From assembly GCF_001999725.1 (NCBI RefSeq), contig NZ_MDDP01000024.1, positions 1 through 64,000 of the forward strand: a DNA stretch of 64,000 nucleotides, given 5' to 3'. Origin of the DNA: Cellulophaga omnivescoria. GTDB taxonomy: Bacteria; Bacteroidota; Bacteroidia; Flavobacteriales; Flavobacteriaceae. The notes beneath the pieces were generated by a model. That model worked only from the letters and a program-made list of their open reading frames with translations, was not told the DNA's origin and did no database searches. Both the position numbers and the translations under genes were made by a program. Below, piece after piece: positions 43,544 through 51,983 of this stretch. Position 1 is the first letter of the stretch. Every line of letters begins with the position of its first letter.

Positions 43544-44086
43544 TTGAAACCAAAAAAAATAGTTATTACAGGCGGTCCTAGTACGGGAAAAACAACAGTT
43601 ATTAATAAAATAGATGCTCTTGGGTATACTTGTTTACACGAAATATCTAGAGATGTAACCCTGGCTGCCAGAGAAGAAGGTATTACACAACTTTTTTTAA
43701 CAAATCCTTTATTATTTAGTGATAAGTTATTAGAAGGACGTATAAAACAATACCATAGTGCCAGTGCACTAGACAAGGATATTGTTTTTTTAGATAGAGG
43801 CGTGCCAGACGTTGTTGCATACCTAAACGGAACTGATATTGTTTACGGTGATAATTACAACCAAGCTTGTACAAACACCAAGTACGATGTAGTATTTATT
43901 TTTCCGCCTTGGGAAGAAATTCACTCTAACGACAATGAAAGGTATGAAGATTTTGAAGAGGCAAAAAGATTGCATAATTTGTTAGACAAAACATACAGAG
44001 ATTTTGGTTATTCCCCTATTATTGTACCTACTGGTACTGTGGAAGAACGAACTAATTTTATATTAAAAACTCTAAATATTAGCTAG
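43544..44086 (+). CDS. P-loop ATPase (NadR/AAA_28-like nucleoside kinase)
   Basis: A 180-residue P-loop protein with Walker A ITGGPSTGKTT, an Asp-Arg lid motif FLDRGVPDVVAYL and VVFIFPPWEEI as the Walker B-like strand. This matches the AAA_28 family, related to the NadR ribosylnicotinamide kinase domain, and suggests phosphorylation of a small nucleoside or metabolite. The start codon is TTG at 43544; no ATG lies between the promoter and the P-loop. It overlaps recQ by one base, so translation is coupled. Confidence 0.82.
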   Translation: MKPKKIVITGGPSTGKTTVINKIDALGYTCLHEISRDVTLAAREEGITQLFLTNPLLFSDKLLEGRIKQYHSASALDKDIVFLDRGVPDVVAYLNGTDIVYGDNYNQACTNTKYDVVFIFPPWEEIHSNDNERYEDFEEAKRLHNLLDKTYRDFGYSPIIVPTGTVEERTNFILKTLNIS

Positions 44087-45984
44087 TGCAGAAGAGTCCG
44101 CAAGATATTTTACAACAATACTGGGGTTATACCAGCTTTAGGGGCTCGCAAGAAAAAATTATTAAAGCAGTTCTAGAACAAAAAGATGTTTTAGCACTTT
44201 TACCTACCGGCGGAGGAAAATCTGTTTGCTACCAAATACCTGCTCTTTTACAAGATGGTATTTGCATTGTAGTTTCTCCTTTAATTGCTTTAATTGAAGA
44301 CCAAGTAAATAGCCTTAAAGAAAAAGGCATAAAAGCACTAGCACTTACCGGAGGTATTTCTTTTGAAGAAGTAAACAACCTGTTAGACAATTGTGTATTT
44401 GGCAATTACAAATTTTTGTATTTGTCTCCAGAACGCTTACAGCAAGATTTGGTTAAGGAACGGTTACAGCAAATGAACGTTAACCTAATTGCTATTGATG
44501 AAGCTCATTGTATATCTCAATGGGGAAACGACTTTAGACCTGCATACCAAAATTGTAGTGTATTAAGAGACATTTTTCCTATTGTACCTGTTATTGCTTT
44601 AACCGCTACCGCTACTAAAAAAGTTGCTTTAGATATTACAGAAAGTCTTCAGTTTAGGAACTCATTAACTATAAAAGACTCTTTTTCTAGAGACAATATT
44701 ACCTATAAAGTTATATGGACAGAAGATAAGTTATACCAATTAAAACAACTTTGCACACAAATTAACAATAGTGCTATTGTTTATGTTGGAACAAGACGTT
44801 TAGCAGAACAAATATCTAACTACTTAAACACAAACGGTTTTACTACTACTTTTTTTCACGGAGGAGTACCTAAAAAGGATAAAAAAACAGTTTTAAACAA
44901 CTGGCTTAGCAATAAAACTAAAATTATTGTTGCAACAAATGCCTTTGGTATGGGTATAGATAAACCAGATGTACGATTGGTTGTACACTATCAAATACCA
45001 GATAGTATAGAAAATTACTACCAAGAAGCTGGTAGAGCTGGCAGAGACCAACAAGAAGCTAACGCTATTTTATTATTAAATAAAGAAGACCAAAACCAAG
45101 TAAAACAACAGTTTTTAAGTGTTTTACCTAGTATAGCCTTTTTAAAACTACTCTATAATAAATTAAACAACTATTTTCAAATATCATATGGTGAGGATAC
45201 ACAAGAAACTTTTCAATTAAACTTTAATAATTTTTGCAATACATATCAGCTAAAAGGAATGCTAACTTATAACGCACTAAAAATATTAGATCAGCATTCT
45301 ATAATTTCTTTAGTAGAAAACTATAATAAGCAAGCCACAGTACAGTTTATAGCCACTAAACCAACACTTAACCAATACTTAAGTACACACCATAAACTTG
45401 TTCCTATTATACAAGTACTTTTAAGAACCTATGGTGGTATTTTTGAGTACCCAATAAAAATAAACACATCTTTATTAGCAAAAAAAACTAGTATTAATGA
45501 ATCTACAATTCTTGATACATTAGATAAGCTTAAAAAAGATGAAATTATTAATTACACCGCTCAAAATAGCGATTTGGAACTTACATTTTTAGTACCAAGA
45601 GAGGATGACCAAACCATAAATTCATTCTCTAAAAAAGTAAAAGAATTACAGCAGGTTAAAATAAATAATATAGAAGCAATACTACATTATATTAATAATG
45701 ATAGAATCTGTAGAAATGTACAACTACTAGCCTATTTTGGTGAAAAAAAGAAAAAATGTGGTAAGTGTGATGTTTGCCTAAGCAAAGGTCCTAGTACTAG
45801 CAGTTCTGTTTTAGAACTTATAGCTACAGATATAGTTAAAAAATTACAGAGCTCCACTTTAAGTTCACGAGAATTAATACATTTATTACCTTACAAACAG
45901 GAGACCATTATAGAAGCGTTACAACTTTTATTAGAGGATGATAAAATAGATATAAACACAGAAAATAAATATACATTACAATAA
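44086..45984 (+). CDS. recQ: RecQ-family ATP-dependent DNA helicase
   Basis: A 3'-5' DNA helicase of 632 residues. Walker A LLPTGGGKSVCYQIP, DEAH box AIDEAHCISQWG, motif VI YYQEAGRAGRDQ and the zinc-binding cysteines in CRNVQLLAYFG and KKCGKCDVC are all present. A short C-terminal helical region replaces a full HRDC domain. Start codon is GTG at 44086, overlapping the previous stop (TAGTG). Role: unwinding of recombination intermediates and stalled forks. It is followed by fmt after one base. Confidence 0.93.
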   Translation: MQKSPQDILQQYWGYTSFRGSQEKIIKAVLEQKDVLALLPTGGGKSVCYQIPALLQDGICIVVSPLIALIEDQVNSLKEKGIKALALTGGISFEEVNNLLDNCVFGNYKFLYLSPERLQQDLVKERLQQMNVNLIAIDEAHCISQWGNDFRPAYQNCSVLRDIFPIVPVIALTATATKKVALDITESLQFRNSLTIKDSFSRDNITYKVIWTEDKLYQLKQLCTQINNSAIVYVGTRRLAEQISNYLNTNGFTTTFFHGGVPKKDKKTVLNNWLSNKTKIIVATNAFGMGIDKPDVRLVVHYQIPDSIENYYQEAGRAGRDQQEANAILLLNKEDQNQVKQQFLSVLPSIAFLKLLYNKLNNYFQISYGEDTQETFQLNFNNFCNTYQLKGMLTYNALKILDQHSIISLVENYNKQATVQFIATKPTLNQYLSTHHKLVPIIQVLLRTYGGIFEYPIKINTSLLAKKTSINESTILDTLDKLKKDEIINYTAQNSDLELTFLVPREDDQTINSFSKKVKELQQVKINNIEAILHYINNDRICRNVQLLAYFGEKKKKCGKCDVCLSKGPSTSSSVLELIATDIVKKLQSSTLSSRELIHLLPYKQETIIEALQLLLEDDKIDINTENKYTLQ

Positions 45985-45985
45985 T

Positions 45986-46933
45986 ATGAGCAATTTACGT
46001 ATTGTTTTTATGGGCACGCCAGATTTTGCCGTTACCATATTAGATAGTTTAATACAACACAAATACAATGTGGTTGGTGTAATTACTGCTCCAGACAAAC
46101 CAGCTGGACGTGGTAGAAAAATACATACATCTGCGGTAAAACAATATGCAGAAAAAAATAACCTTAACATATTACAGCCTACTAACTTAAAAAATCCTGC
46201 ATTTGTAGAACAGTTAAAAGCTCTTGAAGCTAACCTACAAATTGTAGTAGCATTTAGGATGCTCCCTAAAGTTGTATGGCAAATGCCAAAATATGGCACC
46301 TTTAACTTACACGCATCTTTATTACCACAATACCGTGGTGCTGCTCCAATTAACTGGGCAATTATAAACGGAGAAACAGAAACAGGCGTTACCACTTTCT
46401 TTATTGATGATAAAATAGACACAGGAGAAACTATTCTTTACAAAAAAACAAACATCTCTACCACAGAAAACGCCGGCGTATTACATGACAGGTTAATGCA
46501 TTTGGGTGCGGATTTAGTTATAGAAACAGTTGCCTTAATTGAAAATGAAAATGTAACTACAAAAAAACAAGAAGATAGTAGCAACTTAAAACTGGCTTAC
46601 AAAATACATAAAGACACTTGTAAAATAGATTGGACAGCAAACGCTACCAAAACCTATAACCTAATAAGAGGTCTAAGCCCATATCCGGCAGCTTGGACAA
46701 CCTTATATAACGATAACAGCAAAACAGTTTTAAAAATTTACGCTACAGAATTAATAGAAGAAACACACAGTTTACAACCGGGAAAACTAGTTTTTGATAA
46801 AAAAACAATTAAAGTTGCTGTACCTAATGGCTACATAAAACTGTTAGAAATACAACTTTCTGGCAAGAAAAGAATGAAAACAAGCGATGTTTTAAACGGT
46901 TTACAATTAAAAGAAACCGCATATTTAGACTAG
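45986..46933 (+). CDS. fmt: methionyl-tRNA formyltransferase
   Basis: Formylates initiator Met-tRNA using 10-formyl-THF. Motifs: FMGTPDFAVTILDSL at the N-terminus, the catalytic SLLPQYRGAAPINWAIINGE with the expected Asn-His-Asp residues (NLHASLLP and TGVTTFFIDDKIDTG), and the C-terminal tRNA-binding domain (about 205-315, with RGLSPYPAAW). Length (315 residues) is typical. Last gene of the operon. Confidence 0.95.
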   Translation: MSNLRIVFMGTPDFAVTILDSLIQHKYNVVGVITAPDKPAGRGRKIHTSAVKQYAEKNNLNILQPTNLKNPAFVEQLKALEANLQIVVAFRMLPKVVWQMPKYGTFNLHASLLPQYRGAAPINWAIINGETETGVTTFFIDDKIDTGETILYKKTNISTTENAGVLHDRLMHLGADLVIETVALIENENVTTKKQEDSSNLKLAYKIHKDTCKIDWTANATKTYNLIRGLSPYPAAWTTLYNDNSKTVLKIYATELIEETHSLQPGKLVFDKKTIKVAVPNGYIKLLEIQLSGKKRMKTSDVLNGLQLKETAYLD

Positions 46934-47032
46934 CTAAGCCAATTTTGAGCATAAAAACACGTAGAAAAAGCCCTACTTTATTAACAAACAGTCTTAGTTA
47001 TTAACAAAATGATGTATTTCCCTGCAATTTAC

Positions 47033-47062
47033 TTGCGTTAACGTTAAATCCATATAAATTTG
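47033..47062 (+). promoter_or_regulatory. promoter of the HU gene
   Basis: TTG (47033-47035) and TAAATTTG (47055-47062) are 19 bases apart and 47 bases before the HU ATG, matching the Bacteroidetes consensus. Confidence 0.65.
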
Positions 47063-47109
47063 TTAGAAGAATATAAGTTATTAAAAACAACAATTAATTT
47101 AATTTAATT

Positions 47110-47382
47110 ATGAACAAAACAGAATTAATCGATGCTATGGCAGCTGACGCTGGCATCACTAAAGCAGCAGCAAAAAAAGCATTAGAGTCTTTTTTAGGAA
47201 ACGTAGAAGGATCACTTAAAAAAGGTGGTAGAGTTTCTTTAGTAGGTTTTGGATCTTGGTCTGTAACTAGAAGAGAGGCAAGAGATGGTAGAAATCCACA
47301 GACTGGAAAAACTATTAAAATTGCAGCTAAAAACGTTGTTAAATTTAAAGCAGGTACTGAGTTAAGCAACTCTGTAAACTAA
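47110..47382 (+). CDS. HU-family DNA-binding protein
   Basis: A 90-residue histone-like protein with MNKTELIDAMAADAGITKAA, GRVSLVGFGSWSVTRR and the DNA-intercalating arm GRNPQTGKTIKIAAKN with its conserved Pro. It forms a dimer that bends DNA and organises the nucleoid. It has a near-perfect promoter, an A-rich leader and a strong terminator, as expected for an abundant protein. Confidence 0.95.
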   Translation: MNKTELIDAMAADAGITKAAAKKALESFLGNVEGSLKKGGRVSLVGFGSWSVTRREARDGRNPQTGKTIKIAAKNVVKFKAGTELSNSVN

Positions 47383-47402
47383 GCTTTACTTTAGTAAAAT
47401 AT

Positions 47403-47437
47403 AAAAGCGCTTCTACTTGTTAGAAGCGCTTTTTTTT
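47403..47437 (+). terminator. intrinsic terminator of the HU gene
   Basis: A 13-bp perfect stem (47403-47415 with 47421-47433), a 5-base loop and a run of eight or more T. Strong rho-independent terminator. Confidence 0.9.
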
Positions 47438-47495
47438 GTGGTAATCTTTTATATCTCATAAAATTTATTTAATTTAATTGAATAAACACCATTAT

Positions 47496-48056
47496 ATGCC
47501 AATTAACCAACCCCAAAAAGGAAACCTCCTTATAGCAGAACCTTCACTAACAGGTGATGTGTCTTTTAATAGGTCTATAGTATTATTAGCAGAACATAAT
47601 AATGATGGCTCTGTAGGTTTTATTTTAAACAAACCACTAGAATACACCATTAACGACCTTGTAGATGACATTAAACCTTCTTTTAAAGTATACAACGGAG
47701 GTCCCGTAGAACAAGACAATTTATACTTTATACACAAAGTACCAGAACTTATAGAAGGTAGTATAGAAATATCTAATGGTATTTTTTGGGGTGGCGATTT
47801 TCAAAAAATAATTGGGCTCATAAACAATAATATCATAACCCAAAAGGACATTCGTTTTTTCTTAGGATATTCTGGTTGGGATTCTATGCAATTAGATTAT
47901 GAACTAACTTCTAAATCTTGGATTATAGCCACAAACGAATTAAAAAGCGAAATTTTAGAAAAATGCACCAATAATCTTTGGAAAGAAAAAATGGACCAAT
48001 TAGGTGGTGATTATCTTTTATGGTCTAATGCTCCAGAAAACCCTGCCTTAAATTAA
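47496..48056 (+). CDS. YqgE/AlgH family protein (UPF0301)
   Basis: A 186-residue protein with family segments KGNLLIAEPSLTGDVSFNRS, LLAEHNNDGSVGFILNKPL and FFLGYSGWDSMQLDYEL. I chose the ATG at 47496 over the in-frame TTG at 47478 because family members begin shortly before KGxLLIAEP. The function is uncertain despite the name AlgH. Its final four bases overlap the convergent aminotransferase gene. Confidence 0.88.
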   Translation: MPINQPQKGNLLIAEPSLTGDVSFNRSIVLLAEHNNDGSVGFILNKPLEYTINDLVDDIKPSFKVYNGGPVEQDNLYFIHKVPELIEGSIEISNGIFWGGDFQKIIGLINNNIITQKDIRFFLGYSGWDSMQLDYELTSKSWIIATNELKSEILEKCTNNLWKEKMDQLGGDYLLWSNAPENPALN

Positions 48057-48898
48057 GATAATCTAGCTATTGCATTTAACTTTCCTAGTAAATCTTTTGC
48101 AACTGTATTAGAATACTCCTTTTTTCTATATTTTGTAATAGACTGTATACCCGTAATGGCATTAGTTATAAAAAGCTCATCTGCCTTTTGCAATTCAAAA
48201 GGAGAAATAGAGTCTTCTTTAAATGTGTAATTATCTAATTTCTCTAAACTAGCAATTAATTTTTTACGTGTAATACCATTTAAACAACCATCCTTTAGTG
48301 GTGGTGTTTTTATTGTATTTCCTTTAACTAAAAACAAATTACCATTTAAAGCCTCTACAACTTGTTTTTGGTTATTTAAAAGCAAACAGTTGCTATAGCC
48401 ATTTTCCTTAGCGTAAATACTTCCTAAAACGTTTATAAGTTTGTTGTTAGACTTTAATGTAGACAATAAACCTGTATTTACATAATGATCTTTAAAAAGT
48501 TCTACCTCATAATGCTCATTAGAGTGCACATAAAATGCATTCTCTAACACTTTTGTCTCTATAATAAAACTAACATTATTGGTTTGTGGCAAATACAAAC
48601 CTCCATTGTTTCTAAAAACCGTAAGTCTTATTCTTAATGCTTCATTTAACAAATTACTAGCTTCAATAGTATTTAAAATTTGCTCTTCTAAATACTCCAT
48701 TGTAAAGTTCATTGGTATTTCCATACGCAAAATTCGCATAGAAGCCATAAGGCGTAAATAATGATCTTCCCAAAAATAAATTTTTCCATTTACAACACGC
48801 ATACTTTCAAACAATGAGTCGCCATAACGCAATCCTCTGTTTTCTTCATTTAAAAATAAAGTGTTATTTTCTACTAGTTCTCCATTAAAATTTATCAT
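48053..48898 (-). CDS. class IV PLP aminotransferase (aminodeoxychorismate lyase / branched-chain or D-amino-acid type)
   Basis: A 281-residue fold-type IV PLP enzyme. MINFNGELVENN, NRGLRYGDSLFESMRV and the PLP lysine region LSTLKSNNKLINVL (Lys near residue 155) are present, with VVEALNGNLFLVK and CLNGITRKKLI further on. The family includes 4-amino-4-deoxychorismate lyase (pabC), IlvE and D-amino-acid aminotransferase; the specificity is not clear. The start codon is touched by the T-tract of a terminator-like hairpin, so the gene may be attenuated or need a separate promoter. No folate gene is adjacent. Confidence 0.85.
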   Translation of the reverse strand: MINFNGELVENNTLFLNEENRGLRYGDSLFESMRVVNGKIYFWEDHYLRLMASMRILRMEIPMNFTMEYLEEQILNTIEASNLLNEALRIRLTVFRNNGGLYLPQTNNVSFIIETKVLENAFYVHSNEHYEVELFKDHYVNTGLLSTLKSNNKLINVLGSIYAKENGYSNCLLLNNQKQVVEALNGNLFLVKGNTIKTPPLKDGCLNGITRKKLIASLEKLDNYTFKEDSISPFELQKADELFITNAITGIQSITKYRKKEYSNTVAKDLLGKLNAIARLS

Positions 48899-48927
48899 AA
48901 AAAAAAGCCTTGAAAAAAATTCAAGGC
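48899..48927 (-). terminator. terminator/attenuator directly before the aminotransferase start
   Basis: On the minus strand an 8-bp stem (48927-48920 with 48914-48907), a 5-base loop and eight T (48906-48899) end exactly at the aminotransferase ATG. It can terminate transcription of the START-like gene and may also control read-through into the aminotransferase gene. Confidence 0.8.
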
Positions 48928-48953
48928 CAAAGATATTGTTTATTTCATAATTT

Positions 48954-49337
48954 CTAGGCAGATCCTAAGACTTGTTTTAAACTAGAAATTTGATTTGTCC
49001 ATAATAATTTACCTTCCTCTACTTCATCTTCGTCTGCAAAGTCAGAAATAAATAAAGAAACGTCTGATGTAATATCATCTACCTTAATACGAAGTTCAAA
49101 ATAACAATCGTCATCATCATCCTCCCAAGCAAAACGAATAAATTCGTCGCTTTTTTTCTTTAACAAATTAGCAACTTCTTCAGATCCGTCCCAAATAAAT
49201 GTAAATTTTTCTCCTCTTGAGTTAACGTTGTCTGCAAACCATTCAGATAAGCCTGATGGTGTAGATATATATTGGTAAAGCATTTGTGGTGAGGACTGTA
49301 TCACAAACTCTAGTTCATAGTTAATTTTATCGCTCAT
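48954..49337 (-). CDS. START-like domain protein
   Basis: A 127-residue SRPBCC/START-like protein typical of Bacteroidetes. MSDKINYELEFVIQSSPQML opens it, followed by YQYISTPSGLSEWFADNVN and IRFAWEDDDDD, and it ends near WTNQISSLKQVLGSA. I chose the ATG at 49337 rather than an upstream TTG at 49361, because the extra residues (MPFLNITR) are not family-like. It is acidic, cytoplasmic and may bind a hydrophobic ligand. Monocistronic, ending at the 48907-48927 hairpin. Confidence 0.85.
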   Translation of the reverse strand: MSDKINYELEFVIQSSPQMLYQYISTPSGLSEWFADNVNSRGEKFTFIWDGSEEVANLLKKKSDEFIRFAWEDDDDDCYFELRIKVDDITSDVSLFISDFADEDEVEEGKLLWTNQISSLKQVLGSA

Positions 49338-49422
49338 TCTCGTAATGTTTAGAAAAGGCAATATATATATTTCTTTATGATAATAAAACTAAAACAGCTA
49401 TAATATTTTTATCAAAATTTAT

Positions 49423-49454
49423 TTTGATAAACAGAAAAAAGATACATATATTTG
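49423..49454 (+). promoter_or_regulatory. promoter of tRNA-Met
   Basis: TTTG (49423-49426) followed after 20 bases by TATATTTG (49447-49454), 21 bases before the tRNA start. Perfect Bacteroidetes consensus. Confidence 0.8.
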
Positions 49455-49475
49455 CACCCGTTAAAAAAAACACCT

Positions 49476-49549
49476 GGCGAGGTAGCTCAGTTGGTTAGAG
49501 CGTCGGATTCATAACCCGGAGGTCACGAGTTCAACTCTCGTTCTCGCTA
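49476..49549 (+). tRNA. tRNA-Met (anticodon CAT, elongator-type)
   Basis: Cloverleaf with acceptor GGCGAGG, D-arm AGCTCAGTTGGTTAGAGC, anticodon loop TTCATAA (CAT at 49510-49512) and T-loop TTCAACT. The acceptor stem has wobble pairs G1-T72 and G7-T66. The first pair (G1-T72, not a C-A mismatch) and the absence of three G-C pairs in the anticodon stem argue for the elongator rather than the initiator. CCA is not encoded. Confidence 0.93.
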
Positions 49550-49556
49550 CAACTCT

Positions 49557-49593
49557 AAAAAGCGATTTAGTTTTCACTAAATCGCTTTTTTTT
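49557..49593 (+). terminator. intrinsic terminator of tRNA-Met
   Basis: A 15-bp perfect stem (49557-49571 with 49576-49590) with a 4-base loop and a T-run to 49593. Confidence 0.9.
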
Positions 49594-49676
49594 ATAAAAA
49601 TTTTAAGCTTCATTACTAACGTAATTTTTAGACATATTGTAACTTTATCTCTTACATAACATTATAACTTTTGTGT

Positions 49677-49973
49677 ATGAGCAAATTTTCTGAAATCATA
49701 AATAAAGACATCCCTGTTTTAGTAGACTTTTATGCAGAATGGTGTGGCCCTTGTAAAGCAATGAGCCCAATTTTAAAGGATGTAAAAGAAAGTTTAAAGG
49801 ATCAGGTTTCAATTATTAAAATTGATGTTGACAAAAACCAAACATTAGCCTCTAAATATCAAGTAAAGGGCGTGCCTACTTTAGTGCTTTTTAAAAACGG
49901 TAAACAAGTTTGGAGACAGTCTGGAGTGTTACAAAAAAACGAATTACTATCTATTATTACACAAGCTAGCTAA
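49677..49973 (+). CDS. thioredoxin
   Basis: A 98-residue thioredoxin with active site EWCGPCKA (Cys23, Cys26) and the cis-Pro loop VKGVPTLVLFKNGK. I chose the ATG at 49677 rather than the TTG at 49671. No signal peptide, so it is cytoplasmic. It overlaps the methyltransferase gene by one base and is coupled to it. It could reduce ribonucleotide reductase or peroxidases, including the OsmC domain protein encoded near 1 kb. Confidence 0.93.
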   Translation: MSKFSEIINKDIPVLVDFYAEWCGPCKAMSPILKDVKESLKDQVSIIKIDVDKNQTLASKYQVKGVPTLVLFKNGKQVWRQSGVLQKNELLSIITQAS

Positions 49974-50560
49974 TGAACCTTACTGAAGATTATTGGGACA
50001 ACAGGTATAAAAAAAGCGATATTGGTTGGGATATTGGTGAAATTTCTACACCTTTAAAAAATTATTTTGACCAATTAAAAAATAAAGAAACACGTATTTT
50101 AATACCTGGTGGCGGAAATAGTTATGAGGCAGAATACTTACATAACAACAATTTTAAAAATATTTATGTTGTAGATGTTTCTAAAACAGCATTAAATAAT
50201 TTTAGCACTAGAGTACCAAGTTTTCCTAAAGAACACCTACTCCACTCTAATTTTTTTGATTTAGACATAAAGTTTGATTTAATTATTGAACAAACTTTTT
50301 TTTGCGCCATAAACCCTAATTTAAGATCTAAATACGTTTTAAAAGCCTATAATTTACTAAATACAAATGGCAAAGTTGCGGGGTTACTCTTTAACCTACC
50401 GTTAAATGATAACGAACCTCCTTTTGGTGGCTCTAAAGAAGAGTATCTTACTTATTTTACTCCATATTTTAAGATTAAAACTATGGAAGAAGCCTACAAT
50501 TCTATAAAACCTAGAGCAGGGAAAGAATTGTTTTTTATCATTACAAAAAAAGAAAAATAA
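49973..50560 (+). CDS. TPMT-family SAM-dependent methyltransferase
   Basis: A 195-residue thiopurine-methyltransferase-type protein. The family start EDYWDNRYKKSDIGWDIGE is clear, followed by SAM motif I ILIPGGGNSYEAEYL, VVDVSKTALNNF, and IEQTFFCAINP, then the GLLFNLPLNDNEPPFGGSKE substrate loop. Substrate unknown; bacterial relatives methylate thiol, selenium or tellurium compounds or halides. Coupled to thioredoxin, so a thiol-related substrate is plausible but unproven. Confidence 0.88.
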   Translation: MNLTEDYWDNRYKKSDIGWDIGEISTPLKNYFDQLKNKETRILIPGGGNSYEAEYLHNNNFKNIYVVDVSKTALNNFSTRVPSFPKEHLLHSNFFDLDIKFDLIIEQTFFCAINPNLRSKYVLKAYNLLNTNGKVAGLLFNLPLNDNEPPFGGSKEEYLTYFTPYFKIKTMEEAYNSIKPRAGKELFFIITKKEK

Positions 50561-50584
50561 ATACTTTTAATTCTTACACTTATT

Positions 50585-50600
50585 TGTAATAAATGTTACA
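50585..50600. promoter_or_regulatory. CRP/FNR-like palindrome upstream of cydAB
   Basis: TGTAA (50585-50589), six bases, TTACA (50596-50600): a perfect 16-base inverted repeat of the CRP/FNR-superfamily half-site layout, 49 bases before the cydA ATG. Oxygen- or redox-dependent control of cytochrome bd by such regulators is common, which supports function. Confidence 0.5.
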
Positions 50601-50649
50601 TAGTTTTTAGCATCTGTGTTGTATTTTTATAGCATAAACTTACAAGCAT

Positions 50650-51981
50650 ATGGAGGACATGCTATTTTATGATAGAATGCAATTTGCGTTTACTATCACA
50701 TTTCATTATTTATTTCCGCAATTAACAATGGGCTTATCCTTAATAATTGTCTATTTTAAATGGAAATTTCTTAGAACAAATACTTTAAAATATAATGAAG
50801 CTGCTAAATTTTGGATGAAAATTTTTGCACTTAACTTTGCTATGGGTGTTGTAACTGGTATTCCTATGGAATTTCAGTTTGGCACCAATTGGGCTAAGTT
50901 TTCTGAGCTTACAGGTGGTATTATTGGGCAAACCTTAGCTATGGAAGGTATGTTTTCATTTTTTTTAGAATCTTCTTTTTTAGGCCTATTTATTTTTGGT
51001 GAAAAACTTTTAGGTCATAAACTGCATTTTGTTACTGGTTTTCTTGTGTTTTTAGGCTCTTGGGCAAGTGGTTATTTAATAATTGCAACGCACTCCTGGA
51101 TGCAATATCCTGTTGGGTATGAAATTTTAGAAAATGGTAAGTTTGTTTTAAATAATTTTGGCGCGCTTTTTTCTAACCCGTGGTTGTTACCTTCATACCT
51201 ACATAACCAAGCGGCATCATTAGTAACATCTTCTTTTGTAGTTGCTGCTATAGGTGCTTTCTATCTATTAAATAATAAACACAATGAATTTGGTAAGTTA
51301 TTTTTAAAAACTGGTGTTATTTTTGGCTTAATATCTAGCCTATTGGTAGCTTTCCCAACAGGAGATTTAGTTGCAAAAAATGTGGCTAAACACCAGCCTG
51401 TTACTTTTGCCGCTATGGAAGGTATTTTTGAAACCGAAAAAGGTGGCTCCGAAATTGTTCTTATTGGACAACCCAATATGCTTGAAAAAAAATTAGACAA
51501 TAAAATTGCGGTACCCAACATATTAAGCTTTTTAACATACCAAGACTGGAATGCAGAAATTAAGGGATTAAATGAGTTTAGTAAAGACTTGCACCCTACA
51601 AACATACCTAGCTTATATTATGCTTACCATATTATGGTAGGGTTAGGCACAATTTTTATTGGTTTAATGTTAGTTGCTGTTGTACAATTATTTCGTAAAA
51701 AACTTTACAAAACTAAATGGGTATTATGGTCTATAATGTTTATGTTGCCGTTTCCTTACATTGCCAATACAACAGGCTGGTACACTGCTGAATTAGGTAG
51801 GCAACCTTGGCTTGTATACAATTTATTACGTACCGCAGATGGGGCTTCGCCAACAGTTTCATCTGGTAATACACTTTTTACATTATTAGGCTTTATTGGC
51901 CTATACTTACTACTTGGCTTGCTATTTTTAATGCTTGCAGGAAAAATTATAAATAAAGGTCCACAACTAAACAACCACTAA
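50650..51981 (+). CDS. cydA: cytochrome bd ubiquinol oxidase subunit I (CydA)
   Basis: A 443-residue membrane protein carrying hemes b558, b595 and d. MEDMLFYDRMQFAFTITFHYLF supplies the axial His near residue 20. The conserved GIPMEFQFGTNW, the heme-ligand region YLHNQAASLV (about 178-187) and GWYTAELGRQPW near residue 375 are also present. It is shorter than E. coli CydA (522) because the quinol-binding Q-loop is the short form. Oxidises (mena)quinol and reduces oxygen at high affinity, giving low-oxygen and NO tolerance. It is followed by cydB after two bases. Confidence 0.95.
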   Translation: MEDMLFYDRMQFAFTITFHYLFPQLTMGLSLIIVYFKWKFLRTNTLKYNEAAKFWMKIFALNFAMGVVTGIPMEFQFGTNWAKFSELTGGIIGQTLAMEGMFSFFLESSFLGLFIFGEKLLGHKLHFVTGFLVFLGSWASGYLIIATHSWMQYPVGYEILENGKFVLNNFGALFSNPWLLPSYLHNQAASLVTSSFVVAAIGAFYLLNNKHNEFGKLFLKTGVIFGLISSLLVAFPTGDLVAKNVAKHQPVTFAAMEGIFETEKGGSEIVLIGQPNMLEKKLDNKIAVPNILSFLTYQDWNAEIKGLNEFSKDLHPTNIPSLYYAYHIMVGLGTIFIGLMLVAVVQLFRKKLYKTKWVLWSIMFMLPFPYIANTTGWYTAELGRQPWLVYNLLRTADGASPTVSSGNTLFTLLGFIGLYLLLGLLFLMLAGKIINKGPQLNNH

Positions 51982-51983
51982 TT

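Noticed and set aside
50650-51981. Truncated cydA
   Set aside because: The short length is explained by the short Q-loop form; start, heme motifs and end are all present.
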